Shown here piece by piece: positions 35,410 to 45,430 of a stretch of DNA of 64,000 nucleotides. Under the pieces are notes generated by a model, which was given only the letters and a program-made list of their open reading frames with translations, did no database searches and was not told where the DNA came from. The DNA comes from Karstenula rhodostoma CBS 690.94 (taxonomy: Eukaryota; Ascomycota; Dothideomycetes; Pleosporales; Didymosphaeriaceae), in contig MU001500.1 of assembly GCA_010093485.1 (NCBI GenBank), forward strand, positions 878,198 to 942,197, read 5' to 3'. Each line of letters begins with the position of its first letter. Position 1 is the first letter of the stretch. The position numbers were made by a program, and so were the translations under genes.

Positions 35410-36540
35410 TCAACTGTCTTCTGGTCGATTGCTTGCGTCAGCAACAGCTGAAAGCGCTTTGGAAAAATCCGCTCTTAACCAGGTGCCCAATGTTGAGAAT
35501 AGAACTCTGTCTTCCTCTTGCACGTTTGGGTCGGTAGCTAATGCAACATACTTATCAATCAGGTGCCCCACTTTGCTTACTTCGTGCCGAATAAGCTGAT
35601 TTCGAAAGGTGCGTTGCATTTGCGGGTCATCGATGTTGAACCCACCCACGGTGACCGCTGACGCTTTGATTCGGACACATCTATCGGAACCCTGGGGAAT
35701 ACTGGGCGGTGGTGTCTAGTCATACCAAACATTGGTTAGCAGTTGTGCTGCGTTCGAATTCCTACCGTCCTTGCGGATAATGTGCAAATACCTGTAAGTC
35801 ATTTGCGGCATTAGATTGTTACTTACCGAGTTGTCAGATGGAGTGTTGGGTGACGGCATACTCGTAGCTTCAGGCACGCAATAAGCCGTGTCACCAGATG
35901 CTTCACGGTACCACCACAAGGCACGAGAGATAAGGGACGCGTACATCATTACCTGATGACCTCTTTTCTTCGCACAATTGCAATCTACCAGGCGATTGAG
36001 AGACTCTATCGCCCGTCTGGTAGCCTGAAGAATGTCAGACACATCTAGAACGATGGGTCCATCATCTGCGAACATCCGCTCTGGAACAGAGAGTAGGTGG
36101 ATGACATCGTTGGATTCGTGGTAGCATCTGTGTCGGTCACCCCATAATGGAAAATCAGTCGGAGGCCAGGTAATGGACGTTTGTGGCAACGACAGTTGGA
36201 TGTCTTGAGGAGGCGTGATGCTGATATCTTGAGGGTGCGTAATGCTCATGTCCAGGATGGGATCGAACGTGCTATTAGAACCACTGCTTTCTGCGGCGAA
36301 TTCTTCTATAGCAGGGCCTCGATATGCGCCGTTCGCTTGAGGTGTCTCGCCGCGATCAGAAAACCTCGGACCTATATCAAGTTTTCTTCGCGGGCGCTTC
36401 CCAAGTTGCTTCGAAGGCCCGTACACACAAGCCAGGCTCATCGAACTGCAACGACCACATCGTGGTTGGATTCGATCGCACTTTGTTTTGGCGGCTCCGC
36501 AAGCATCACATGATAATCGCAACCTCCGAGCAGTGTCCAT
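35410..36540 (-). CDS. Zn2Cys6 transcription factor with AflR-like C-terminal domain
   Basis: Exon 1 (35827-36540) and exon 2 (35410-35691), joined over a 135-nt intron (GTAAGT...CCCCAG, phase 0), encode 331 aa. The binuclear cluster is at the N-terminus: CDACGAAKTKC, then CGRCSSMSLAC, followed by a basic linker (GKRPRRKLD). The rest matches the aflatoxin-regulator-type domain: CNCAKKRGHQVMMYASLISR, and after the splice VRIKASAVTVGGFNIDDP and RHEVSKVGHLIDKY. Such proteins switch on polyketide clusters (AflR activates aflatoxin and sterigmatocystin genes). No backbone synthase is in this window, so the target is unknown. The start at 36540 is the first ATG before the cluster. A longer intron structure with a micro-exon was considered but breaks frame. 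Confidence 0.82.
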
Positions 36541-36959
36541 GTGTGCGCTGTTGAACTCTAAAGCCACGCGTGTTGAAACAAGAGGTTCAAGACGCGCGAG
36601 TTTGGTTGGTCGGTCTGCGTCTTCTCTGGTTAGTCATTGCATGATTCTTCTGATCGCTTGGAACACCCACCAGCACCAGCGGCAGCCTTCGTCATTACGA
36701 CCAAGCCCGAGGAAACTCGTTCAAACAGAATCCACTACGAAGTGTAGCGATGGAAACGACAAATGTTCATCGAGCCGTATCGTGAAGGAGCAATGGAGCC
36801 CTCGTTTGACGGGGGCTTACGGTGCGATACTAGTGGCTAGCTAAGCTTTAGGTTTCCACACCAATCAGAAGCGTTCCATGTCTCCCGATGACTACCCAAG
36901 AGTCACAAATCGCCCTGGATTGCAAACCCAAACAAGCCAACTTGAAATAACAATTCAGA
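36541..36959. other. intergenic, no gene seen
   Basis: This is the presumed promoter of the Zn2Cys6 gene and the 3' flank of the PARG-like gene. No recognisable element. Confidence 0.4.
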
Positions 36960-37772
36960 TCATGAACTCTGGAAAACCTTCTCGAACACCTCAAAGTTCT
37001 GCATACCCACAGGTCCAGCGGCGAACACCGCAAACGGTAAGTCCTCAAACCAGCCTCTGAACTCCTCCCTTTCAATGACTTGCTTCATCTCCTCAGCCAC
37101 TACTCGAGGAGGACAGCAATACGCACCGCACCCCATAGCTCCGAGCACAAGCTTAGTCACTCCGTTCATGGCCGCCATTCTCAGCGTCAATATGATCTTT
37201 TCGCGCAGATCCTCAAGGTCGCTAGCGACCGCAAACCGCTCCCCGTCTTCCGTAAGCTTCGGGAGACAGGGCGCTGCCATCGTAATGACGGACACCAAGT
37301 GTCTCTCGGCGGCGGGCAGCTGGACGAGCTCATTGCCGATTGTGTCCTTGAACACAACGACATCGGGCGAGAAGATGCCAGCACAAGAACCGGGTCCGGT
37401 ATTCGGCCAGGGATACCATTCTGGCTTCAGTGTTGGGTAGAGGGTCGAGGAGTAACAGAGTGCTTCTTCTTGTGTTTTGGAAAGAGTATAGCGCCAGCCG
37501 CCGCCGGGTTGTCCATCGCTTGCTAGATTTAAGACGCCGACTTTGCCTCTGCTGAGATATAGTTTGCGGGCGAGCTCGAAGGCGTCGCTGTTGTGGATTT
37601 TGATGGGTTTGAGGGTGAGAGCTGGGAAAGCGGGATGCTGATCGTCGAGAGGGGGTAGCTGGGAGGCGATGAATTCGCTTTTGAGGGAGCCTCCCGGTGT
37701 CTCTTTGGCAACAGATGCGGAACGCGAAATCGTGTCCTCGCAAATCTTTCGACGAGTTGCTAGATCTAGCAT
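36960..37772 (-). CDS. TIGR02452/DUF2263 PARG-like macrodomain protein
   Basis: A single exon encodes 270 aa from MLDLATRRKICEDTI; a longer frame upstream would start at GTG and is rejected. Conserved family blocks are VLNLASDGQPGGGWR, QEEALCYSSTLY, SCAGIFSPDVVVFKD, ITMAAPCLP and LVLGAMGCGAYCCPP. These mark the microbial-type poly(ADP-ribose) glycohydrolase-like group, where the GGG and tandem Glu (QEE) form the ADP-ribose site. The protein may remove ADP-ribose from proteins or nucleic acids. Both the triple Gly and the paired Glu are present, so activity is plausible. No signal peptide; expected in cytosol or nucleus. Confidence 0.85.
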   Translation of the reverse strand: MLDLATRRKICEDTISRSASVAKETPGGSLKSEFIASQLPPLDDQHPAFPALTLKPIKIHNSDAFELARKLYLSRGKVGVLNLASDGQPGGGWRYTLSKTQEEALCYSSTLYPTLKPEWYPWPNTGPGSCAGIFSPDVVVFKDTIGNELVQLPAAERHLVSVITMAAPCLPKLTEDGERFAVASDLEDLREKIILTLRMAAMNGVTKLVLGAMGCGAYCCPPRVVAEEMKQVIEREEFRGWFEDLPFAVFAAGPVGMQNFEVFEKVFQSS

Positions 37773-38395
37773 GGTTGCTGTTGTCGTCGGAAACGACTGT
37801 GCGAGGTTCCAGGTTTCAAGGACTTCAGAGTACAACCACTGCAAGGTCAAATAAACAAGTGGAATAAGAAAGAATCTTTCTGTGTTAAAACTCAGTGTAT
37901 ACACGTTTGTCTGGAAGCTGGTCAGATTTACGTGGAGAAAGTGGTGTCTTATAGGTATTGCTGCCTAGGGTGAAGGCCTAATTGCCCGAGCAGGCTTAGC
38001 GTGATCCTTAAACGAGGCGCGACCCTTCCTCGCCTCATTTGATCCACTGCAACGCGAAAGTGGTCATAAAATCAATGCTACATCAAGTACACCCAGGGTG
38101 GAGTACACGGCATTACTCAGTATTTAAGTCCTTCTCAGTGCATGATCATAGACAATCTTCTCCAAATAAACAGTGAGCGAGACGTTAGACTGCAATACAT
38201 CACACAGCTCACTGCTTTCGAAGCAGGGATGCCTCTGTCGACGCCGAATACACTATTCCTCCGTATCATTCGACGCTTGACCCCAAAGATGATCTAATAC
38301 TAATGATGCCCAATAGTGCGTCCGACTGTTCTGCAACTATACGCCACTTTCAAGTACGTAGATTTCATGTTACACTTCGTTTCGGCCAGCTACAC
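37773..38395. other. intergenic, no gene seen
   Basis: This stretch holds the promoter of the PARG-like gene and the 3' flank of NIC96. Only short frames. Confidence 0.4.
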
Positions 38396-41300
38396 CTAAT
38401 AACCGTCTCCCCCTTCCCTTGCCAACCTCTCAAACACTCTTGGTGGCAACTTGTACCTGATCAGACCTGCGAAGACCATAAGATCCTTCGCCTTCTGCGC
38501 CAGATCAGCCGCCAGAGCTTGCCGAGTGGGATCTTCGTAAGCGCCCTTGAGCAGCACCTCGCGATATTTCGAGCAGCAACCGATAGACCACAACAGCACG
38601 TTGCCAATGTTGCGGGCAATCTCCGGGGCGAAAGCCGAGAAGTTGTTGGCAAATGTACGGATATCGGAGAGGTTACCCCTGGAATCGAGAGGAAGGATGC
38701 GTAGGCTTTGTATGATCTGTTATTATAGTTAGTATATTTTTAACGCGGTGAACAGGGAGGACATGTAACTTACGTCCAGAGCTTGCGTGTATTGCTGAGC
38801 TTCAATTACAGACTTCGCGCGATTAAGCATGAACAAGATCTCCAAAGTCTGGCGACTAGCTTGCGAGATATTCCGATGCCATAACTGGTTGCGGTCGTAC
38901 ATCTCCGACACTCTGCGTGTGAGCTCGACAGGATCGTCAGTGCCAAGCAGGCTCAGACTGGAGCCTGCGTCCTGAACCTGCTGCTGCTCCAAAGCGGGAA
39001 GTCGCGGCTTCAGCGGCTCAAGGCGCAGCGGTGTTTGACCGATCTCGACGGAGAGAGCCTCTGAAAGGGCACGGCACAAGATTGAGACGACATTCTCATA
39101 CTGTTCGGCCAGATGATTAAGCAGCACAGCATCGTTGGTGCGACCAGCTTCGTCAGCTTTCCGGGCTGCCAGACTGGTGATAGAGCTGATCAGAGCATCG
39201 TCATCTGTTAGTTTGATGAGCTTGATGCGATCTTTGATAAGCCCGTCAGTGGCGTGTCCGTTAGATCTAACATCTCCGAGGAGCGTCGCGAACTCTCGTG
39301 TTTCAAGGACAAGCTCACGCAAAGCCTCGTAACATATGTCGGCCTGCTGTTTGCCCGCTTCGCCGGGAAGATCTGCATTCAAACAGATTAAGATCAAATA
39401 CTCAGCAGCAGCGTCGGCCCTTGCAGCTCTGAAATCGGCAGTGTAGCGACCGATCACCCAAGCAAAGTTGAACTGGGGTCGCTGTTGTGGCGTGTAAGTA
39501 AGGATTTCCATGCCTGCGTCGTTGAAGTTTGAGACTCGCAAGAGTCCGTAGTAGTCAAGAGCGACCGCGAAATGTACGGCGGTAATGTAGTTGTGCTGGT
39601 AAAGGAAGCTGACCGCCGACTCATACATTCCGGCGAGAACGGCGAGCCAGAAGTATACGCCGTGTCCGCCAGCGGCTTCAGCATCATCGTTCAAGAAGTG
39701 GCGTTTGCCAATGTCGGTCACCGTCTGCCGAATTTCGTCGAGTCCGTAGGCCTCGGTGGCGGATTCTTCGGCACGGTTGCCTTCTCGTGCAAGATTAAAC
39801 TGCAGCCATACCCAATCTTCCATACCCTGGTTGATCGAATCCAAACTCTTTCGAGTTAGTTCGCAACGGCCGATAATCTTATAGCAAGCCATGCGGTAGG
39901 GATCATTGGATGGAGCTATTCGTTGCCGCTGAGAATGGACATGGGTGATCTTCTGCTGCATGTCGGGCTCCAGACGACGATCTGGGCTCTGTGCATATTG
40001 GTCTACCGCACTCTGGAAATTTCTGTCGGTGTTGTGAAAGAAGTTTCGCCTTTCGCGAACATATGCGGCAGCGTCTGTCACCAGGCCACCTCGAAGAAGG
40101 TAAAATAGAATGACCCAAGGGTAGTCGTCGCTTTCGCCACCAATCTTTTGCAGGTGTTCGATTTCTGCACCCAGCTCTTTCTGGGCTATTTTGGCCCTGA
40201 CAAAGCCACGGATCTTGCTGACCATAGTAGGTTCACCACCTGGTCGTGCGTCCGCCGCATTTCGCTTGAGGACATCCTGCACGTGCTCTAAGAACTTCTG
40301 TTCCAGATACGTGCGAGAGCCATTGAGAATTCGCTTGCGACTTTGAACGCTGGACAATGCGTTTGGCTGGTCGTTCAGGTATTCTGCATGGAAGCAGCGC
40401 TCCTTTGGCACGAACGGTGTGCCCTGGTTTGACGGGTCGGTAGTAACAATGTAAGATAGCGCACGATAAGCCTGGACGAAATGGTCGGAGTTTTCGCCCT
40501 CTGCATCTTGTTCAATCTTTCCAAATTCCTCCAGGATAGGGAAGGTCTGCTCTGTTTGTCTGCTAACATTGAGCCTCTTGACCACCCCCATGAACCTTTC
40601 CTGTTTCTCACGGGTGTGACGATCCCCGAAACCAGTCTGCCCAGTCAGTATAGACTTGTCTGGAGAATCCCCATTGATCGTGCTCTTCTGGTATGGCGAC
40701 ATGACAGATCCAATGACAGGTGGACCGGTGGAAGCAGCAAACGACGCGCCGTTCACCGATCTGGCACCCATGGAACGGCCTTTGCGTGCAGACCTTCCGA
40801 ACGCGCCACGGGTGGCCCCGCCGGCAAACGTAGCCTGTGAGGCCGCTAGGTCCTCGCTTTGCCTGCCTAGACCAAAGTGCTCGTATATCCTCTGACGTTG
40901 CTTGTCCCACTCGATCTGCACATTGTCTTCCAAAAAGGTATCGAAATCCCGCTTAGACTGTTCCAAGCCTTCTTGAATCAAAGCCAGAGTCGATTGCGCG
41001 TGAAGGTTTGTGATGTAGCTGTCAACATCCGTATCTATGAAGTTAGAGGCAGGCGCTGTGGAACTGACGCCTGCTTGCGTGGAGAATTGGTTGAGGTCGC
41101 GGAGGGTGCTACCCAACTTCACGCCAGAAGCGGAGAGCAGGTAATGTGCTGTACGATCTTGCGCTTGGTCCGCCGAGGGACCCCCTTGACCCAGATTGCG
41201 CACCTTGCGTGCAATATCGCCCAGTCCCAGCTGCAGTGTTGGCAGCTCACCAAAGCCGCCAAAGCCATTTTCGCCAGCGTTACGTTTGCGGCTCCTCTCG

Positions 41301-41848
41301 AGGAGATGGTCGAAATGTGCCGAGGTGCCCGCGTTTGACTGTGACAGAGGTCCACCTGCTTGCTGTTGCTGCTGTTGTGGCTGCGCGGATGAGGCACCGA
41401 ATAGGGTCGATTGTCCAAGGCCGCCCGTCTGCTGGGCATTAGTTGTGCTGCCAAAGCGATTGCTGCCGAAAGCACTCGTCAAAGCTGGTGGTTGTGTGCC
41501 GGCCGCGCTGGTTGCGGTGCCTGTATTGGCAAATCGATTGCTAGCAAACGGATTTGTAGATGCTGGCTGCTGCGCCGTCGATTGCGGTTGAGACGATGCG
41601 CCTCCTAGCGAGGGAAACAGCGAAGAGGTAGGCGCAGCTGACGAGGTTCCCCCCCCGAGACCGGAAAAGAGCCCCGATCCGCCGGCAGTTGTCGTTGTCG
41701 ATGCGCCTGCGGGAGCGTTCGTAGAGGTGCCTAAGCCTCCGAACAAGCTGGGCGTGCTCGCCGTGGATGCGGCGGGGAGGTTGCCAAACAAAGACTTTGG
41801 CGCGCTGGACGCGGGCTGGTTGCCGCCCAAGTTGCCGAAGAGGCTCAT
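38396..41848 (-). CDS. NIC96: Nic96/Nup93 nucleoporin with FG-rich N-terminus
   Basis: Exon 1 (38774-41848) and exon 2 (38396-38716), joined over a 57-nt intron (GTAAGT...AACAG, phase 0), encode 1131 aa. The start MSLFGNLGGNQP opens a 200-residue Gly/Ser/Thr/Gln-rich segment with FG-type repeats (SLFGNL, SLFGGLG, LFSGLGG, STLFGASS). The alpha-helical NIC domain follows (PWVILFYLLRGGLVTDAAAY; VYFWLAVLAGMYESAVSFLY; LLRVSNFNDAGMEILTYTP) to the C-terminus ...RVFERLAREGGDGY. Nic96 anchors the Nsp1-Nup49-Nup57 channel trimer to the inner ring of the pore. The upstream frame extension (79 codons) is rejected because the FG start is conserved-looking. Confidence 0.92.
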
Positions 41849-42277
41849 GTTCGCCGTGGGTTTGAGTTGTGCGTTGGCGACGGCGTGTTGATTGCTCTCC
41901 GCAGCTCGAAAACATAAAACGAGATCACGTTGCGACCGGGAGCTCGGGCCACACCTGGAGCGGCAAGGGCTTAAGCGCGCGGCTAGGTGTGAGTGGCCGC
42001 GTCCAGGCACAAAGCAATGGAAGTGACGACTACAATTTAAGTGGGGCTTTTGTTTGACTATCTCTCCTGCCTGCGACCTACAGCTCAAGGCAGATGTAGT
42101 TGCGACCGTTGTTTGCTTATGGAGTACCTAGTTCTGCCAGCGGTTGTTGCTTATGTGCTCACTTGACCAGACCCCAGTAGTACTCGAATGCCACTTTAAA
42201 GTGCTGGCGTTTCGTGCCTTTTCTATCCATAACAGCTTGTTTGACTTCCTGAATCAACATATTCCTAAGCCTTCGCA
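41849..42277. promoter_or_regulatory. divergent promoter of NIC96 and the Trp-rich gene
   Basis: These 429 bp separate two divergent ATGs. The NIC96 frame stays open upstream over about 240 bp, probably by chance. No element is recognised. Confidence 0.4.
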
Positions 42278-42853
42278 ATGCCATTGCCACCTGGATACTC
42301 TTACAAGGGCTTCAACGGTAACCGTGGAAAACTAGCGCCAGCAGAGTACGTCCGCAACTATCATACAGGTGTCAAAGGATGGGAGCAGGGTGGAGTACGT
42401 CGAAGAAAGGTTAAGCCGTACTATCACTTGGTCTGGCCCAAAGACAAGGACAGAGGCAACCTTGGGCGCTTCAAAGACATTTTGCAGGGCAAGGGTCCTG
42501 ATATTCATCTTTCCATCAGCGCCCAGAAGCACGACTACATGGTGAACCGCCCGCTGCGCGGGAGATGGTCGAATTGGGAAAGACTCGATCCCAGGTTGTC
42601 AGGTCCTAACCCATGGCCGGGTCAATACAACGCCCTCAAAGCACCATGTTGGGTGGGGGATGCATCGAAAAAGTACAATTTCCATACGCGGAAGTACGAG
42701 GATTTTCACCATGGAATGTGGACCGACGCAATTTGGCAGGGGCCAAACAAGAATTCAGATTGGCCTGATCAATATCGAGATGTATATGGAGTGTGGCGAC
42801 AGGACCGTCATTGGCAGCCGCGTGCTCCAGGTCAAAAGATGAAGAACATCTGA
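42278..42853 (+). CDS. tryptophan-rich protein of unknown function
   Basis: A single exon encodes 191 aa (MPLPPGYSYKGFNGNRG...). It has no signal peptide, membrane segment or known motif. It is basic and unusually rich in Trp, Tyr, Pro and Asn (for instance YYHLVWPKDKDRG, RWSNWERLDPRL, PNPWPGQYN, FHHGMWTDAIWQG, YGVWRQDRHWQP). That composition and length would suit a mitochondrial ribosomal or structural subunit, but this is a guess. The frame is clearly coding by composition. It is divergent from NIC96, and its stop lies only 37 bp from the stop of MED27 on the other strand. Confidence 0.75.
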   Translation: MPLPPGYSYKGFNGNRGKLAPAEYVRNYHTGVKGWEQGGVRRRKVKPYYHLVWPKDKDRGNLGRFKDILQGKGPDIHLSISAQKHDYMVNRPLRGRWSNWERLDPRLSGPNPWPGQYNALKAPCWVGDASKKYNFHTRKYEDFHHGMWTDAIWQGPNKNSDWPDQYRDVYGVWRQDRHWQPRAPGQKMKNI

Positions 42854-42890
42854 ACATGCGCAGGTCAGCGGGACCGCGGAAGATTCGATA

Positions 42891-43859
42891 TCATGATAGG
42901 CATCCCTCGTGGAAAGGCTCCCAAACTGTCTCAGACGTCTCGTTGGCGCCTGTAGCCTGGCGACACCTTCTAGCAATCGGCTTCGTTGTATCGTCATCGA
43001 GCATCCTATTGCATTTGGCACACTGGAGGCCTCTCACGGTTTTGTACGCTGCAATCATGTCCTGCACATAGTCAGTTCTGTATGTTGTGGTGTGTACAAG
43101 GAACGTGAATTCAGCGCACCAATAAATACTTCATATCATTCGGGTTCGGTCGTGAAGCAAGGCATCTTGTGACAGCTGTGAAAGGTTCTCCTGTACCGTC
43201 GCATTCGGCTTGGACAGCCTGCGACGGATTCGCATCTTCCGAGATCGTGACTCGAAAGCGGTACCTGGTAGAGTCGGCAACGAACGGGATCAGCAGCTGT
43301 TTTCCGTCGTTCTTCTCCTCCATTTTGATCGAAGAGTATGTCTGCCTCCACTGTTCTATGATCCTCCCCCGCTCCTCTTTGGTAATTCGAATGCCCAGGT
43401 CCTCAGCACGCTCTTCGCCATCCCCATTGCTCTTTGCTGCCTGCCTTTCCTGCTCCTCTTTCTCTATCCAGCCGTACTGCTGAACCTGCGCGCCTGCGCT
43501 CAGATCCGGGTTCGCTGTCGCACTCTTCCTGGCGTGTTCTAGGATGGTTTGCGTCTCTTGGCTCTGCCATTGCGACTTGAAGGTTTTCATGTTGCGTTGC
43601 TCTTTGATCAAGTTTTCTTTGAAGGCGTGGAACATCGGAGGCTTGGAGGGCATGTGGAAGGGCTCGATGATGCGCGGAAGTGTGAGTCGCAAGTCATCCA
43701 GCTATGGCAATCGATTAGTGAGGATCTTATGCAGACAGCAAAATGAAGGCAACCTGCCTGATGTTTCAGACGCTCTAGCTGCGCCAGGGCTGCTATGCAC
43801 TGCGCTTCATCGTAGTCTTCGCTAGGCGGTGCTGCTTGGGGTGCTTCGGCGGCAGCCAT
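42891..43859 (-). CDS. MED27: Mediator subunit 27 (Med27) homologue
   Basis: Three exons (43758-43859, 43120-43701, 42891-43061) encode 284 aa. Exon 1 to 2 requires a GC-AG intron (GCAGGT...CCATAG, 56 nt, with a CTAAT branch site), which joins LAQLERLKHQ to LDDLRLTLP as one helix. The last intron (GTGCGC...GTGCAG, 58 nt) adds a C-terminus DMIAAYKTVRGLQ, then CAKCNRMLDD, and FHEGC, a C-x2-C and H-x3-C-like pattern seen at the end of Med27. The middle is helical and charged, fitting the Mediator tail. Med27 links Mediator to activators and polymerase II. Without the last exon the protein would end at KYLLVR, which I think is wrong. The name rests on overall plan and the Cys-rich end. Confidence 0.65.
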
Positions 43860-44327
43860 GGTGAGCTGGGTAAGCGCAACGACGGAGCAGGAAAAATATG
43901 TCGAAAGGCAAAAGCGCGCGAGGTTGTACGGATTAAGGAAACAGTTGCGTATGTAAACGCTAAATTGTTGGGAATGTGAATGTGGAGGCTCTGTCATTGT
44001 ACCGTAGGACAATAGCCTGGTTGAGAGGTCGCCAAGGCCTCGAACTTCACCTCAAACGCGGTAGCACGTGGATCCTCTCCTTCACCATGACCTGACGCAA
44101 AAGCGACCTTAGATTCCCGAAAAACTCTAGCATCCATTGCCGCCTATGCTAAATTATCCAGCTTTATCCTATGCAGATGCTCCTGAGGATTCGTCATGTG
44201 ACTTTTCAGCTGTTCCCATCTAAACCTGGAGAGCGTTGCACGTCGTGCTTTCGAGACGTAGTACGCCGTCCGATCTCCCAGTCGATCGCCTGCAGGAGAC
44301 TATATTGTGTGTGTCTCATGCAGCAAT
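43860..44327. other. intergenic, no gene seen
   Basis: This is the MED27 promoter and the 3' flank of the next surface-protein gene. Nothing else recognised. Confidence 0.4.
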
Positions 44328-44896
44328 CTACATCGCAAAGCCTAGGAGTCCTAGCCCCACCAACAACGTTGAACCCACAGTTCCCATCGAAGGCGACATC
44401 GCACCCACGCTGTTGTGCTCAGGCGACTTCGAAGGCTTCGGATTCGGCTTCGGCTTCGGCTTGTCCAGCACTTGAAACTCGGATGCGGATGTGACGGTGA
44501 TCGTGGCATTGTTCACCTTCCGCGTTGCCACATAGAAGTAGCCACCGCGCACGTCCAGGTCGTCCGGCACCATCCAATCGACTGTACCATTCACAGCATT
44601 GTCTTCCCAAGATCAGCAACGCTCGTCGTGGGCCCGCATACAGCACGTACCGATTACATGATAGGTCTTATTGGTGAGGGTATCGAGGACGGTCACATTT
44701 GTAGCCTGTGGAGCTCTTAGCAGTGGGATGAGCGTGAGCGGTACGGTGTGCTTACAATTTGGTCCTTGGGCTTGTAGTGGAACTTGGTGGTCGCGCCTCG
44801 GGTCACGTTGCGTTGCTTCGGGGTCAGCTCGATTGAGAGCGAGAGCACAAGTGCAGGCCAGGCCAGCAATGCGATGATGAAGGCCGGAAGCAACAT
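44328..44896 (-). CDS. small GPI-anchored-type wall protein, Kre9/Knh1-like domain
   Basis: Three exons (44756-44896, 44651-44705, 44328-44602; introns of 50 and 48 nt) encode 156 aa. The signal peptide is MLLPAFIIALLAWPALVLS. A single beta-sandwich follows (LSIELTPKQRNVTRGA; after splicing, ATNVTVLDTLTNKTYHVID, then NGTVDWMVPDDLD and GGYFYVATR), which fits the Kre9/Knh1-like domain of fungal GPI proteins. Several N-glycosylation sites (NVT, NKT, NGT, NAT) are visible. A Lys/Pro-rich linker (KPKPKPNPKPSK) precedes a hydrophobic C-terminus (STLLVGLGLLGFAM) typical of a GPI signal. It is likely on the plasma membrane or wall. Splicing was set by phase and domain continuity. Confidence 0.75.
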
Positions 44897-45430
44897 TTCG
44901 AGTGTTTTTATCGTAGACGCGAGAACAAGTTCGACGAGGTGAGTGGAGTGTGGCTGCCTGGTTACACAGAGCGACTGCCTTTTTACAGCAAACGCAACCG
45001 CGCTAGCCAGGTAAAGCAGTCCACGTTGAGTGAATGTGAATGCTGCCAGGTCTCATTAGCAACGCAGTTGGAAAGGCGCGTCCGCATCGGGACATTCAAC
45101 GGCCAGGGTCACCGGGGTGCCCAACCGTACGACGAGGGCCGTTTTACGAAGGTGACAGTGTTGGTTGCACCCGCGTGAAGAAGCGGACAGGCCACTCAAC
45201 GGCCAATTGCAGCAAACCCAACTGAAAAGCTCGGGCTAGTTCAATGAAATGTTCATCGAAAACGACACAAAGTTTGATCCCCAACTGATCCCCCGAGACT
45301 TGATGAATATTTAAATTATTAAAAAAGCTAATACGAACGTCTCAAAGAAACAGCTATTCAAAGATTCTTGGATGCACAATCCAGAGAAGGCATCACGACC
45401 AGGCACACCTGGCAATCGCTGCAGCTTACT
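44897..45430. other. intergenic, no gene seen
   Basis: This region lies between two surface-protein genes on the same strand. An AT-rich patch (TTAAATTATTAAAAAA) occurs near 45310. No gene. Confidence 0.4.

Noticed and set aside
37773..37904. 44-residue extension of the PARG-like protein with a hydrophobic start
   Set aside because: It would start at GTG; homologues in my memory begin near the MLDLATRR-like segment.
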